Source: Sutterella sp.
GTDB taxonomy: Bacteria > Pseudomonadota > Gammaproteobacteria > Burkholderiales > Burkholderiaceae_F
NCBI GenBank assembly: GCA_020025915.1
Contig: JAHHRH010000027.1
Location: 1 to 19,103 of the forward strand
Direction: 5' to 3'
DNA: 19,103 nucleotides
The position numbers were made by a program, and so were the translations under genes. This document shows, piece by piece, positions 1 through 7,835 of this stretch (positions are counted from its first letter, which is position 1; every line of letters begins with the position of its first letter). The notes beneath the pieces are model-generated. The model had not been told where the DNA came from, made no database searches, and was given only the letters and a program-made list of their open reading frames with translations.

Positions 1-42
1 TAGTTGGTTGTATTTCCAGTGAAAGTAGGACATCGTCAGGCT
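1..42 (+). rRNA. rrf: 5S ribosomal RNA, 3' end only
   Basis: The first 42 bases match the conserved 3' end of bacterial 5S rRNA: a GTGAAAGTAGGACATCGTC core followed by AGGCT, which is the usual end of 5S rRNA in Proteobacteria. The gene enters from the left and most of it lies outside the window. A terminator follows within 15 bases, as expected at the end of a 16S-23S-5S operon read on the plus strand. The call rests on recognising this motif; the partner 5' strand of the terminal helix is not visible. Confidence 0.85.
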
Positions 43-49
43 CACAAAT

Positions 50-87
50 TAAAGCCCCTCGGTTTCGAAAGAAGCCGGGGGTTTTTG
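50..87 (+). terminator. rRNA operon terminator
   Basis: A G+C-rich hairpin (CCCCTCGG with TTC, short loop, then GAA with CCGGGGG) is followed by GTTTTT. It lies just after the 5S rRNA end and has the form of a factor-independent terminator. The stem has one or two mismatches. Confidence 0.8.
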
Positions 88-126
88 CTATTCTGAAATA
101 TTTGTTCGTATAAATCGAACGAATAT
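85..126 (+). promoter_or_regulatory. promoter-like site with overlapping palindrome
   Basis: A possible -35 box TTGCTA (85-90) and -10 box TATAAA (109-114) are 18 bases apart. The -10 box is the centre of a palindrome: ATATTTGTTCG (98-108) and CGAACGAATAT (116-126) are inverted repeats with one mismatch around TATAAAT. This would suit a dimeric repressor blocking a sigma70 promoter reading rightwards. No protein gene follows before the terminator at 301-343. The assignment is inference from sequence shape alone. Confidence 0.4.
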
Positions 127-343
127 TGTAAAAGTGTTCGTTTATGCTAAATCTGTTAAAATAACAGTGGTAGACAGAAGATTTGCGATCCTAGACGCAA
201 ATTGCTGGCTTCTTCCTCGCTGTGACGGTTTGCGCATGGGTTCTCCTGCTGCGTTTCTATTTCGTGGTCATGTTGCGAACTTTCACAGAATCGGTCTCAA
301 ACAAAATTGCCCACTCAAATAGGTCTTGAGTGGGCAATTTTGT
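121..343 (+). ncRNA. candidate small RNA (hypothetical)
   Basis: There is no convincing protein gene between the rRNA terminator and the regulator gene's terminator. The segment does hold the parts of a small RNA gene: a promoter-like site with a palindrome upstream, a hairpin CTGTTA/TAACAG (153-158 with 162-167), a second hairpin ATTTGCG/CGCAAAT (181-187 with 196-202), and a perfect 18-bp terminator hairpin (301-343). The transcript would be about 220 bases. I do not recognise a known RNA family, and the terminator may serve only the regulator gene on the other strand. Confidence 0.25.
301..343. terminator. strong bidirectional terminator hairpin
   Basis: ACAAAATTGCCCACTCAA (301-318) and its exact reverse complement (326-343) form an 18-bp stem with a 7-base loop. 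A-rich and T-rich arm ends make it usable in both directions. It starts 16 bases past the stop codon of the minus-strand regulator gene, which it most likely terminates. Confidence 0.85.
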
Positions 344-358
344 TGAAGCTTATAGTGC

Positions 359-1054
359 TTAGTGATGAGCTTGAAGGATTTCGACCTGCTCACCAAGCTG
401 CTGGCGAAGGAGCGCTTTGGCTTCTTCTTCTCGGCCATTCTTAATGGCATTGAGAAGCTGGCGTTCTTTTTTAGCCATATCAAGGAAGAACTGTGGATCG
501 TTATGAGGCAGATTCTCTGTGGTCTTTTCGAAGTACGTCACAAGAGCGGCTGAGAAGACCTGTAGCACGCGGTTACCACAAGCTTCTAACAAGAGGAGGT
601 GGAATTCACGGTCCCAACGGTCGGCTTCAGCCGTGTTACCTGCATTGGTTTCGATACGGCTTATGGCATCTTCTAGGCGACCCAATAAGGCAGGGGTCAT
701 ACGACGAATAGCGAGCGGAATAATGTCGACTTCGATTAACTGACGTGCTTCAATAAACTCACGAATATCGAAGTTTGCAATATCCATCTGAACCTGAATT
801 TGAGCAGAAAGGTTCTTGGGTCCCAGAGCATTCACGGTCATGCCGCGTTTCGGGGCTCGATCGACAACACCCATCTGAGAAAGGACGCTTAACGCCTTAC
901 GCACCTTATAGCGTGTCACATTGAAGCGATGGGCCAGTTCGGTTTCCGTATCAATACGTTCGCCAGCTTTAGCCTGACGAAGGATGTGATGATGAATATC
1001 GCGAAAGAGCGCTTCTTCATCCATGGAAAGTTGATCCTGTTTTGACACTGTCAT
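359..1054 (-). CDS. FadR-subfamily GntR transcriptional regulator
   Basis: This 231-residue protein has the two-domain layout of FadR-type GntR regulators: an N-terminal winged helix-turn-helix (about residues 12-75, with an ETELAHRFNVTRYKVRKAL recognition region) and an all-helical FCD ligand-binding domain (about 90-225, with WDREFHLLLLEACGN). The FCD position usually held by a metal-binding histidine before a conserved Ala-Ile reads KERQLLNAI, so the metal site may be altered. I chose the ATG at 1054 over an upstream in-frame start at 1132 because AGGGG precedes it at good spacing and the extra 26 residues resemble no part of the family. It also keeps the promoter and palindrome outside the gene. 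The ligand and targets cannot be read from the sequence; neighbours (rRNA operon, mutS) give no hint. Confidence 0.85.
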   Translation of the reverse strand: MTVSKQDQLSMDEEALFRDIHHHILRQAKAGERIDTETELAHRFNVTRYKVRKALSVLSQMGVVDRAPKRGMTVNALGPKNLSAQIQVQMDIANFDIREFIEARQLIEVDIIPLAIRRMTPALLGRLEDAISRIETNAGNTAEADRWDREFHLLLLEACGNRVLQVFSAALVTYFEKTTENLPHNDPQFFLDMAKKERQLLNAIKNGREEEAKALLRQQLGEQVEILQAHH

Positions 1055-1079
1055 TGCCCCTGAGTAAATGTATGTTTCT

Positions 1080-1139
1080 ATAATCGTGAAAATTTTGCAA
1101 AATTTCACGATTATAGACCTTTTCGTTCTCATTTGCCAA
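1080..1139 (-). promoter_or_regulatory. regulator promoter with palindromic operator
   Basis: On the minus strand TTGGCA (1139-1134) and a perfect TATAAT (1115-1110) are separated by 18 bases, a strong sigma70 promoter for the regulator gene. Directly over the -10 box and the expected start site lies a long palindrome: ATAATCGTGAAA (1080-1091) with TTTCACGATTAT (1103-1114), 12 perfect bp, and an inner TTTTGCAAAA. No T-run follows, so an operator is likelier than a terminator. Binding by the adjacent regulator (autorepression) is inferred. Confidence 0.65.
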
Positions 1140-1197
1140 ACAACAGAGTTAAATCCAGTGCCATATGTTGCTTGGTATTCATGCAGAGACTGAGACT

Positions 1198-3846
1198 TTA
1201 TGAGAGTTTGAGTGCTTCTTCACGCATTTCGTAAAGTTTAGCCAGTGCCTCTCTTGGTGTAAGGCTATCAACGTCGATATCAGCCATAGCATTGGCAAAG
1301 GCGCGTAGCTGTGGATTCTCTTCGACGATGGCTGGTGCATGTACGTCTTCAACAGTTTTCTCAAAGAGTAATCCATCGCCAAAGAGATCGGCCTGTGGTG
1401 ACTGAGTGGCCGCTTCACGGCTTTCAAGCTTTTGAAGCATGGCACGGGCTCGACGAACGACAGGGGCAGGAACGCCTGCGAGTTGAGCCACGGCAATCCC
1501 GTAACTTTGGCTAGCTGGTCCTTCTTCAATTTCATGCAAGAAGACAATACGAGCACGTGTCTGAGCAGCAGAGACGTGCACATTAGCGGCTTCTTTGAGC
1601 GTGGAAGCGAGTTGTGTTAATTCAAAATAATGTGTGGCAAAGAGCGTCAGAGAGCGTGTGTTTTCGACGAGCTCCTGCGCGATAGCGCCAGCGAGTGACA
1701 AGCCGTCAAAGGTCGCTGTCCCTCGTCCGATTTCATCCATCAATACGAGCGAGCGATCCGTTGCCTGATGCAAAATGGCAGCAGCTTCGGTCATTTCGAC
1801 CATAAAGGTCGAACGACCACGGGCTAAGTCGTCTGAAGCACCAATACGCGTATGAATGCGATCTACCGGACCAATGGTGACGCTTTCGGCAGGTACAAAA
1901 GAACCAGCCCAAGCTAAGAGCGTAATCAGTGCGACGGCACGCATATAGGTGGACTTACCGCCCATGTTGGGACCCGTAATAATGAGGCAGCGTCGACCAT
2001 CACCCAAACGACAGTTGCTAGGCACATAGGATTCAATCGCTGTTTCAACGACAGGATGCCGACCTCGCTGAATATCGATACCAGGCTTGCTGGTGAGCGT
2101 TGGGCGTACCCATTGGTATTGAACCGCATGACGCGCTAACGTTGCCACCACATCTAACTGTGCCAGGGCACGTGCCGCATTCATAAGAATAGGGACGGAG
2201 GCATTAAGTTCAGCGACGAGATTGTTGTAAAGCTCTTTTTCGAGCGTTGCTGAACGTTCTTTGGCTGAGAGCGCTTGGTCTTCATAGGCCTTCAATTCTG
2301 GCGTAATGAAGCGTTCGGTATTTTTGAGCGTTTGACGACGATGGTATGTGACTGGGACAGACGTGGCTTGAGCTTTTGAGACTTCAATATAAAAGCCGTG
2401 TACACGGTTATATTCCACACGTAAGGTGGAGAGTCCGGTCGCTTCACGTTCACGGGTTTCTAGGTCTAACAAGAACTGTCCCGTGTTGTCACGCATTTCG
2501 CGTAATGTCCGAAGTTCGTCGTTAAATTCACTACGAATCACATCGCCTTCACGTAAGAGTGTGGCGGGTTCGGGTAAGAGTGCATGGTCAAGCTGCGTAT
2601 GAAGCGATGTCGATAGCGCAAGCTGTACAGAGGTATGGTCAAACCAGGGTTCTGAGCGAGCAGCGACTTCAGTCGACAACGATTGCACGATGGGTAACGC
2701 ATCACGCAACGCAGCGAGCTCTTTAGGACGTACCGTTCCTAACGCAATACGACTCGCGATACGTTCAATATCTGGAAGACCTTGCAAAGAGGTTTCGATG
2801 AAACGAGAGAAGTCAGCTTCTTGGGTGAGGACTTCAACCGCTTCATGGCGAGCTATTGCCTCATCATGCTTTGTCAGCGGTAAGTTGAGCCAACGACGTA
2901 ATTCACGACTACCCATCGATGTGCCGCAACGATCTAAGACTGAGAATAGCGTCGGTCCGCGACCTTCGCCTCGGATCGTGTCAGAGATTTCGAGGTTACG
3001 ACGGCTTGCAGGGTCAATGATGATGTATTCAGACTCGTCCGTGAGTTTCAATGGACTGATAAACGGAATCATGTCCACTTGAGTTTCGGTCGTGTAGTCT
3101 AAAAGCGCATTGGCGGCAGCGAGTACTCCCGTGCGACCTGTGACGTTCCAAGCATCAAGGTTATCTAACGAGAAAGTTTTTTTGAGGTTTTCTTCACCGT
3201 GCTCCGCATCAAAGTGCCAGGCTGGCATTGGGGTTACGGTTAAGTCAGGATGCGCTTCGCGCATACTGTCGCGCAGTCTTTCAGTGACTAAGAGTTCTGA
3301 AGGCGCAATACGTGCGACTTCACTATCAAATTGTGCATCAGTGACTTCAGTCGCAAAAAAGTCGCCGTTGCTGAGCGTCAGCCAGACAAAGCCCCATTTT
3401 GCGTCTCGTCCGGCAGGACGAGACACAGCCAGCAACACTGCATCGTTCTTTTCAGGGAGAAGCGACGTATCGGTGAGTGTGCCAGGCGTAATGATGCGAG
3501 AGATACGACGTTGCATCAGGCCTTTGCCTGGCGTGCCAACCTGCTCGGCAATTACGACCGATTCGCCTAGACGCACCAAACGCGCAACGTATTGGTCTAA
3601 TGAGACCATGGGAATCCCAGCCATCGGAATCGGATCCCCATTTTTGAGTTTACCGCGCTTAGTGAGCGTAATCCCAATCAAGCGATTCGCTTTAGCCGCA
3701 TCGTCAAAGAATGTTTCATAGAAGTCCCCCATGCGAAAGAGCACCAAGGTTTCAGGATAGCGACGTTTGACTTCAATAAATTGGCGCATGGCCGGTGTGA
3801 AGTCGTTAAGGTCTAGATCTTCGTCGTGGATAAAGGTCTCGGTCAT
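1198..3846 (-). CDS. mutS: DNA mismatch repair protein MutS
   Basis: This 882-residue protein is a full-length MutS, which finds base mismatches and small loops after replication and recruits MutL. The mismatch-reading Phe-x-Glu motif lies in GDFYETF (F42, E44). The clamp and lever regions follow, then the C-terminal ABC-type ATPase with Walker A GPNMGGKST (625-633), Walker B LMDEIGRGT (about 702-710) and the FATHYFEL switch (736-743). QADLF at 818-822 fits the sliding-clamp binding motif seen near the C-terminus of bacterial MutS. No clear ribosome-binding site precedes the chosen ATG; a downstream in-frame ATG at residue 20 is possible but would shorten the N-terminal domain. It stands as its own unit upstream of the regulator, with 143 bases between them. 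Confidence 0.97.
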   Translation of the reverse strand: MTETFIHDEDLDLNDFTPAMRQFIEVKRRYPETLVLFRMGDFYETFFDDAAKANRLIGITLTKRGKLKNGDPIPMAGIPMVSLDQYVARLVRLGESVVIAEQVGTPGKGLMQRRISRIITPGTLTDTSLLPEKNDAVLLAVSRPAGRDAKWGFVWLTLSNGDFFATEVTDAQFDSEVARIAPSELLVTERLRDSMREAHPDLTVTPMPAWHFDAEHGEENLKKTFSLDNLDAWNVTGRTGVLAAANALLDYTTETQVDMIPFISPLKLTDESEYIIIDPASRRNLEISDTIRGEGRGPTLFSVLDRCGTSMGSRELRRWLNLPLTKHDEAIARHEAVEVLTQEADFSRFIETSLQGLPDIERIASRIALGTVRPKELAALRDALPIVQSLSTEVAARSEPWFDHTSVQLALSTSLHTQLDHALLPEPATLLREGDVIRSEFNDELRTLREMRDNTGQFLLDLETREREATGLSTLRVEYNRVHGFYIEVSKAQATSVPVTYHRRQTLKNTERFITPELKAYEDQALSAKERSATLEKELYNNLVAELNASVPILMNAARALAQLDVVATLARHAVQYQWVRPTLTSKPGIDIQRGRHPVVETAIESYVPSNCRLGDGRRCLIITGPNMGGKSTYMRAVALITLLAWAGSFVPAESVTIGPVDRIHTRIGASDDLARGRSTFMVEMTEAAAILHQATDRSLVLMDEIGRGTATFDGLSLAGAIAQELVENTRSLTLFATHYFELTQLASTLKEAANVHVSAAQTRARIVFLHEIEEGPASQSYGIAVAQLAGVPAPVVRRARAMLQKLESREAATQSPQADLFGDGLLFEKTVEDVHAPAIVEENPQLRAFANAMADIDVDSLTPREALAKLYEMREEALKLS

Positions 3847-3896
3847 AGTCGGCAGTAAGGACTTTTGAAAGAAGGACTTCTTGAATTTAAGCGAAA

Positions 3897-3927
3897 AGGC
3901 CGGACGACGCTGAGTTCAGTCCGGCCT
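3897..3927 (-). terminator. suhB terminator
   Basis: AGGCCGGAC (3897-3905) and GTCCGGCCT (3919-3927) form a perfect 9-bp stem with a 13-base loop. On the minus strand the stem is followed by TTTTCGC. It lies 87 bases beyond the suhB stop and 50 bases before the mutS start, so it separates the two transcription units. Confidence 0.8.
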
Positions 3928-4013
3928 GAGGCAATGGGTATTGCTAAAAACGCATCAGAGTGCAAAGCATAGCGTATTTTCTATCAGCCACTCTGTATAG
4001 CAAAAGCAAAAAA

Positions 4014-4829
4014 TTAGGCTTTCTTGGCTTCAGAGCCCGGGGTAGGGACTTTACCAACGAGCGGGAGAAGCTGAGCAAAGATACGCGGCGTACCGGCGCA
4101 CACACGACCCTTTTCGAGCCAGTCTTCACCGCCTTCAAGGTCGGTGATCAAGCCGCCGGCTTCAAGAACCATCAAGCCACCAGCAGCAATATCCCACTGA
4201 GAAAGGCCAGATTCCCAAAAGCCGTCATAGCGGCCTGCGGCCACCCAGGCGAGGTCAAGCGCGGCAGAACCCGGACGGCGAATACCTGCCGTACGTTCAG
4301 CCACACGCATAAAGCTCATCATGTAGCCCTTAAAGTCATCAGTCTGACGGAAGGGGAAACCTGTACCAATAATGGCACGGTTCATGTCCTTACGGTCAGA
4401 GACGCGGATGCGGCGATTGTCAAGGAAAGCGCCTTCACCCTTAGCGGCCGTGAAGAGTTCATTCTTAGCCACGTCATAGATCACACCAGCGACCACTTCA
4501 CCACGGTAGACGAGAGCGATCGAAATGGCGTACTGCGGAATGCCATGCATAAAGTTGAGCGTGCCATCGAGCGGATCAATGATCCAGAGGTAGTCGCTCT
4601 TAGCGGGACCCATGCGGCCCGCTTCTTCCGTCAAAATGGCGTGCTTCGGGTAGGCCTGCTTGATGACATCAACGATGGCCGCTTCGGCAGCGCGGTCGGC
4701 GTTGGTAACAAAATCATTGGCGGACTTGTTTTCAACTTCGAGCGTGTCGAGGCTGGTCGCAGCGCGGGTAAGTTCCTGAGCGGCACGACGAGCGGCCTTG
4801 ACGGCAACAGTGATATAGGGCGATTTCAT
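4014..4829 (-). CDS. suhB: inositol-1-monophosphatase family protein SuhB
   Basis: This 271-residue protein belongs to the Mg-dependent inositol monophosphatase family. The signature metal-binding sites are all present: EEAG (E68, E69), the DPLDGT motif (residues 85-90) and WDIAAGG (212-218). In gamma- and betaproteobacteria SuhB hydrolyses inositol monophosphate in vitro and also helps rRNA transcription antitermination; which role dominates here cannot be told. I chose the ATG at 4829 because the reading frame beyond it (to 4892) lacks family similarity, although no good ribosome-binding site is visible. It is divergent from trmJ, an arrangement often seen in Betaproteobacteria, and has its own terminator. 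Confidence 0.93.
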   Translation of the reverse strand: MKSPYITVAVKAARRAAQELTRAATSLDTLEVENKSANDFVTNADRAAEAAIVDVIKQAYPKHAILTEEAGRMGPAKSDYLWIIDPLDGTLNFMHGIPQYAISIALVYRGEVVAGVIYDVAKNELFTAAKGEGAFLDNRRIRVSDRKDMNRAIIGTGFPFRQTDDFKGYMMSFMRVAERTAGIRRPGSAALDLAWVAAGRYDGFWESGLSQWDIAAGGLMVLEAGGLITDLEGGEDWLEKGRVCAGTPRIFAQLLPLVGKVPTPGSEAKKA

Positions 4830-5019
4830 ATTGACGGAAATAATGATTGAGTAATAAACGAAACAACGGTCAATCAGGGAACGAATGCTCAACCTGAATG
4901 AGTGTAAACGCTTATTTTAGCTGATCGGCCGCTTACCGACAGGCTTCAAGGCAAGGTTTATGAGGTTTTCGTTACAATGCAGACTATATTTGATTTCTTT
5001 TGGGTGAGATTTTTTAGTC

Positions 5020-5814
5020 ATGAATATTCCTCAGCTCGCGTCTCGTGTTCGATTTGTCCTTTGTGAACCGTCGCATCCAGGCAATATTGGATCGGCTGCG
5101 CGTGCGATTAAAACCATGGGCTTTCGCGACCTTCGTGTTGTCAATCCTCGTGAAGCAGATTACCGAACAGATGAAGAAGCGATCGCTTATGCAACGAGTT
5201 CTGTGGATGTGTTAGAAGCCTCGAAAACCCATGCAACGCTCGCAGAGGCGCTCGAAGGTGTGACCTTCGCTTGGGCGTTGACGGGGTACGATCGTGAATT
5301 TGGGCCACCTATGTCATCGATGCGTCCAGCGTCAGAAAAGTCTGTTGCTTGGCTTGCTGACATGGAAGGGGATATTGCGTTTGTTTTTGGGACAGAACGT
5401 AGTGGGCTCACTAATGAAGAAGTGATGCTTTGCCAAGGTTGTGCAGCGATTGCTTGCGATCCTGTGAGTCCAAGTTTAAATCTTGCCCAAGCCGTGCAGA
5501 TCACGGCCTATGAAATGCACATGGCTTTATTAGCTTCTGAAGGGCATGCCAATGATCTTTATGACTGGCAATCGCGCTTTGAACACGAAGCGCCGGCAAG
5601 CGTTGAAGCCATGGAAGGCTTTTTCAAACACTGGGAAGAAGCGATGACAGTTTGTGGGGTGCATGACCCAGAACATCCCAAATTCTTAATGCCGATCACG
5701 CGTCGACTCTTTGGGCGTAGTGGTCTCACACAAACCGAAATTGACCTTTTGCGTGGGATTTGCTCGGCGATTATTCGTCCGAAGCGTGAGCGTGCAGGTT
5801 CAAAGAAGGCGTAA
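5020..5814 (+). CDS. trmJ: tRNA (cytidine/uridine-2'-O-)-methyltransferase TrmJ
   Basis: This 264-residue SPOUT-fold enzyme methylates the 2'-O of the ribose at position 32 in the anticodon loop of certain tRNAs, using S-adenosylmethionine. The N-terminal motif around PSHPGNIGSAARAI (residues 17-30, N22 and R28) and the C-terminal knot motifs FGTERSGL (123-130) and SPSLNLAQAVQ (150-160) are those of the TrmH/TrmJ group. Length matches TrmJ and the C-terminal extension of about 90 residues is normal for it. A GGGTGAG lies 11 bases before the ATG. It is divergent from suhB. The original convergent neighbour downstream was probably the ABC exporter gene now at 10228, before mobile DNA separated them. 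Confidence 0.93.
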   Translation: MNIPQLASRVRFVLCEPSHPGNIGSAARAIKTMGFRDLRVVNPREADYRTDEEAIAYATSSVDVLEASKTHATLAEALEGVTFAWALTGYDREFGPPMSSMRPASEKSVAWLADMEGDIAFVFGTERSGLTNEEVMLCQGCAAIACDPVSPSLNLAQAVQITAYEMHMALLASEGHANDLYDWQSRFEHEAPASVEAMEGFFKHWEEAMTVCGVHDPEHPKFLMPITRRLFGRSGLTQTEIDLLRGICSAIIRPKRERAGSKKA

Positions 5815-5846
5815 TTTCTTCTGATAGAGTCTTCAATAGACGACAA

Positions 5847-5882
5847 AACGGCCTCATTTCGCATGTTCGGAATGAGGCCGTT
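5847..5882. terminator. terminator after trmJ (left copy)
   Basis: AACGGCCTCATT (5847-5858) and AATGAGGCCGTT (5871-5882) form a perfect 12-bp stem, 33 bases after the trmJ stop. The better T-run (GTTTTG) is on the minus strand, so it reads as a terminator for a minus-strand gene as much as for trmJ. It shares the AACGGCCTCA arms and a TGTTCG loop with the terminator at 10171-10209. Confidence 0.8.
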
Positions 5883-5938
5883 GAGCTTTGGTTCGCAAAA
5901 TCTCGGTCTAGTTGGGATATAACGGCCCCAACTATTCC

Positions 5939-7625
5939 TCATTTGAATTTTGTCAGTGCGTTGAGAACAGCGTCTGGCGAATCGTAAAGGCCAGCAAATC
6001 CCAAAGCTTCGACTAGCTTTTTATCTTTAGCTGAAACGTTGATCAGATACTTTTTTCCTTCCAGCTCGATAAGTTGTATTTTCTTCAAACGAGCAAAGAC
6101 TTCTGCGATTGTGAAATTCGATGAAATAGGTTGTCCGTTGAGGTCGAACTTCATTCTGACTCGCAAATTCGTCAAAATACTGAGAGCCACGAAAGTGGTA
6201 AAAAGTAGCCCTTCCAATGCCTGGCTTGAGTGCACGCGAGTCGTTCGCAATAGATTTCCAAGCATTAGCTTAAAAACAACTTCAGCTTCATTACGCAGTT
6301 TGTAGATGTCGAGCGACTCCTCAAGCTCTGCTTTGGCATTTGACACAAAAGCAAAATAACCCATGAAGAAGCATTCTTCTGTGATGCGTACCATATTGCG
6401 TTGTAACGGTTCTCCAGCTTTAGCCTCGTCGTAGAAGTTTAAAAGCTCATCGTCTTTATCAGCTGTACCTTTAATCCATTCAGATTCAAACTTAGACAAT
6501 CGTTTAAAGAAGCGACGAGTCGCTGCTATTTCTTCGATTGGGTTACGGAAGACACTCACTTTAACAGGAAGTTTTCCTGTTTTTCCCTCTAACGTTTTGT
6601 CTTCTTGCACCCCATAAAAGTCAGCATTTTCTAAAAGCGAGGATGCCTCGTAGAACTCAGAATTTTTTTCTTCAATGATGCTTTTGACTAACTTGTAACC
6701 TGTTTTGGCACCAGCAAGGAAACGATAACCCAGATTGCCAAGTTTGATCAAACTTTCTTGGCTGTAATAGCCTCTATCGACAACGATTATAGGGTTCTGA
6801 TCGACCAAGCTGTAAGCATTCCAAATGTTGGTGAAATCCTCTAAGGTCGAAACGTCATAGGTATTTCCTGAAAAGTACCTGTAGCCAACAGGCGAACCAG
6901 AAGACGCGTCAACAAGAAGCGATGTCAACAAGAAGCGATAAGTTGATTTGGGAAGCGTACGAACCATTCTTACGTCTGCCTACAATTGCGTCGAGAATAT
7001 TGTCAGAGTTGCAATCTATGCGTGAGCCATCTAACGCCAACATCGGTTGATCATGTAACCGGGTGATACGACGTTTACTGATCCGAGCAGACAGGCCTAA
7101 CTTTTCTCCAAACTTTTGGTGTAACTCACTGGCGCGTGGAGAGGTTGGACACGTTTGATTTCCTAAGAACATTTGAACTTTAGATTCATCAGCACTTAGA
7201 TATGTGGGTTTGGCTGTGATAGCTGCTCCTATAGCGATATTTAGGAGTCTGGTTGTTGTAACCAAGTCTCCTCCAAACATTTCGAGCGCATCTTCAATCA
7301 TTCCATTTTGATCGAGAATAGAAGCTACTCATGCAGTGACTCCAACTGATTTGGTTTGAATATCAGCGTCAGACATAACTTGTTTTTCTTCGGAAGTATT
7401 TTGATCTTCAAACGAAATGGCTGAAACCGCTATCTCCTTGCGTTGTTTAGCAGACCAACGTTCCTCTGGACGTTTATCTTTGGTTGGACGCAAACGAAGA
7501 TAGTAGTCATTAGGAATAAACTGCCCGTTTTCTACTGTGCCAAGATAATCGCGAGCGTACTTAACCTTCCCGATAGCATCCTTCCATTGATAGCGAAAGT
7601 ACACATAGGGGACATCTTTAATCAC
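5939..7625 (-). pseudogene. IS1634-family transposase, broken by a stop and a frameshift
   Basis: Three consecutive minus-strand pieces (7625-7329, 7301-6909 and 6967-5939) are one DDE transposase. The N-terminal part carries the typical YVYFRYQWKDA...YLGTV start. The middle covers the region before the first catalytic Asp. The last piece holds PIIVVDRGYYSQ (second Asp) and YKLRNEAE, which fits the Y-(2)-R-(3)-E signature of the superfamily. An in-frame TGA at 7331-7329 separates pieces 1 and 2. A 16-bp direct tandem duplication (6908-6923 and 6924-6939) shifts the frame between pieces 2 and 3. Removing one copy restores SLLVDASSGSPVGYRYF and gives exactly 557 codons including the stop, the usual family length. 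The start codon is GTG. The protein should be non-functional. Confidence 0.88.
6908..6939. repeat. 16-bp perfect tandem duplication
   Basis: GTCAACAAGAAGCGAT occurs twice, back to back (6908-6923 and 6924-6939). Sixteen bases is not a multiple of three, so the duplication breaks the transposase frame; taking out one copy joins the two halves perfectly. The copies are identical, which suggests a recent slippage or recombination event. Confidence 0.95.
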
Positions 7626-7633
7626 CTGGACAT

Positions 7634-7765
7634 TTATCTATACCCTTTCCAAAAAAAGCAAGTGTTGAAATTAAATTTTTTCAGGGAATTTCAAACACCT
7701 GCTGAAGTTTTAGCGCAGTTATACCCGAATGAAGGCGAGATTTTCCGTTGGTTAAGCGAATTACG
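7634..7765 (+). pseudogene. possible transposase C-terminal scrap
   Basis: On the plus strand this stretch reads openly and includes FREFQTPAEVLAQLYPNEGE. The TPAEV motif is common close to the C-terminus of IS30/IS3-type (rve-core) transposases. There is no start, no catalytic core and no conserved stop, so at most this is a leftover end of an old element. It lies between the IS1634 element and the displaced exporter tail. The identification is weak. Confidence 0.25.
7651..7700 (-). terminator. hairpin with T-run, possible end of the Septu transcript
   Basis: On the minus strand AGGTGTTTGAAATT (7700-7687) pairs with AATTTCAACACT (7672-7661) with one bulged base. After TGC a run of seven T follows (7657-7651). 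This is the layout of a factor-independent terminator for leftward transcription, about 135 bases past the ptuB stop and just upstream of the IS transposase start. It could instead be part of a transposon end. Confidence 0.5.
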
Positions 7766-7832
7766 GCGCAATCGCAGGTTGTGCTTGCAGTCGAGAGAGA
7801 CGCGCATAAACGCCGTCTTTTTCGATGAGTGG
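7761..7832 (-). pseudogene. displaced 3' end of an ABC exporter gene (24 codons)
   Basis: Read on the minus strand this piece encodes PLIEKDGVYARLSRLQAQ followed by PAIAP and a TAA stop. The intact exporter at 10228-11976 ends with the same residues except A for P at the start and PVIEP at the end. Sixty-one of 72 bases agree, with the stop at the same place. Within the 18 identical residues the six base differences are all synonymous third-position changes, so this is a tail from a diverged but functional allele and not a decayed copy of the neighbour. It abuts the ptuB stop codon and happens to share its frame. A stretch of 23 bases (7783-7805 and 10250-10272) is identical in both copies. 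Confidence 0.85.
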
Positions 7833-7835
7833 GTT

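Larger units (their letters stand above)
5909..7660 (-). mobile_element. IS1634-family insertion sequence, inactive; ends approximate
   Basis: This segment is occupied by one transposase gene of the IS1634 branch of the IS4 superfamily, with little extra DNA on either side, as in an insertion sequence. On the left a hairpin TAGTTGGG/CCCAACTA (5909-5916 with 5927-5934) lies between the transposase stop and the trmJ terminator and may be part of the element end. On the right a GGGTATA stretch near 7640 (minus strand) partly resembles it. I could not define convincing terminal inverted repeats or a target duplication, so the limits given are approximate. Confidence 0.6.

Noticed and set aside
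134..322. A 62-codon plus-strand frame before the regulator gene
   Set aside because: It starts with GTG without a ribosome-binding site, runs into the terminator stem and looks like no known protein.
3110..3721. A 203-codon plus-strand open frame opposite mutS
   Set aside because: Antisense of a well conserved mutS segment, rich in Ser/Arg as typical for shadow frames, with no family features.
3960..4850. A 296-codon plus-strand open frame opposite suhB
   Set aside because: It is the antisense of a strongly conserved enzyme gene and has no recognisable domain. It is a by-product of suhB codon use.
7329..7331. TGA in the transposase as a recoded or read-through codon
   Set aside because: The gene carries a second lesion (frameshift), and nothing nearby looks like a recoding signal. 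A plain nonsense mutation is simpler.
5909..7660. Terminal inverted repeats of the IS1634 element
   Set aside because: The two edges share only a short GGGxTATA-like resemblance. I could not fix ends or a target duplication by eye.
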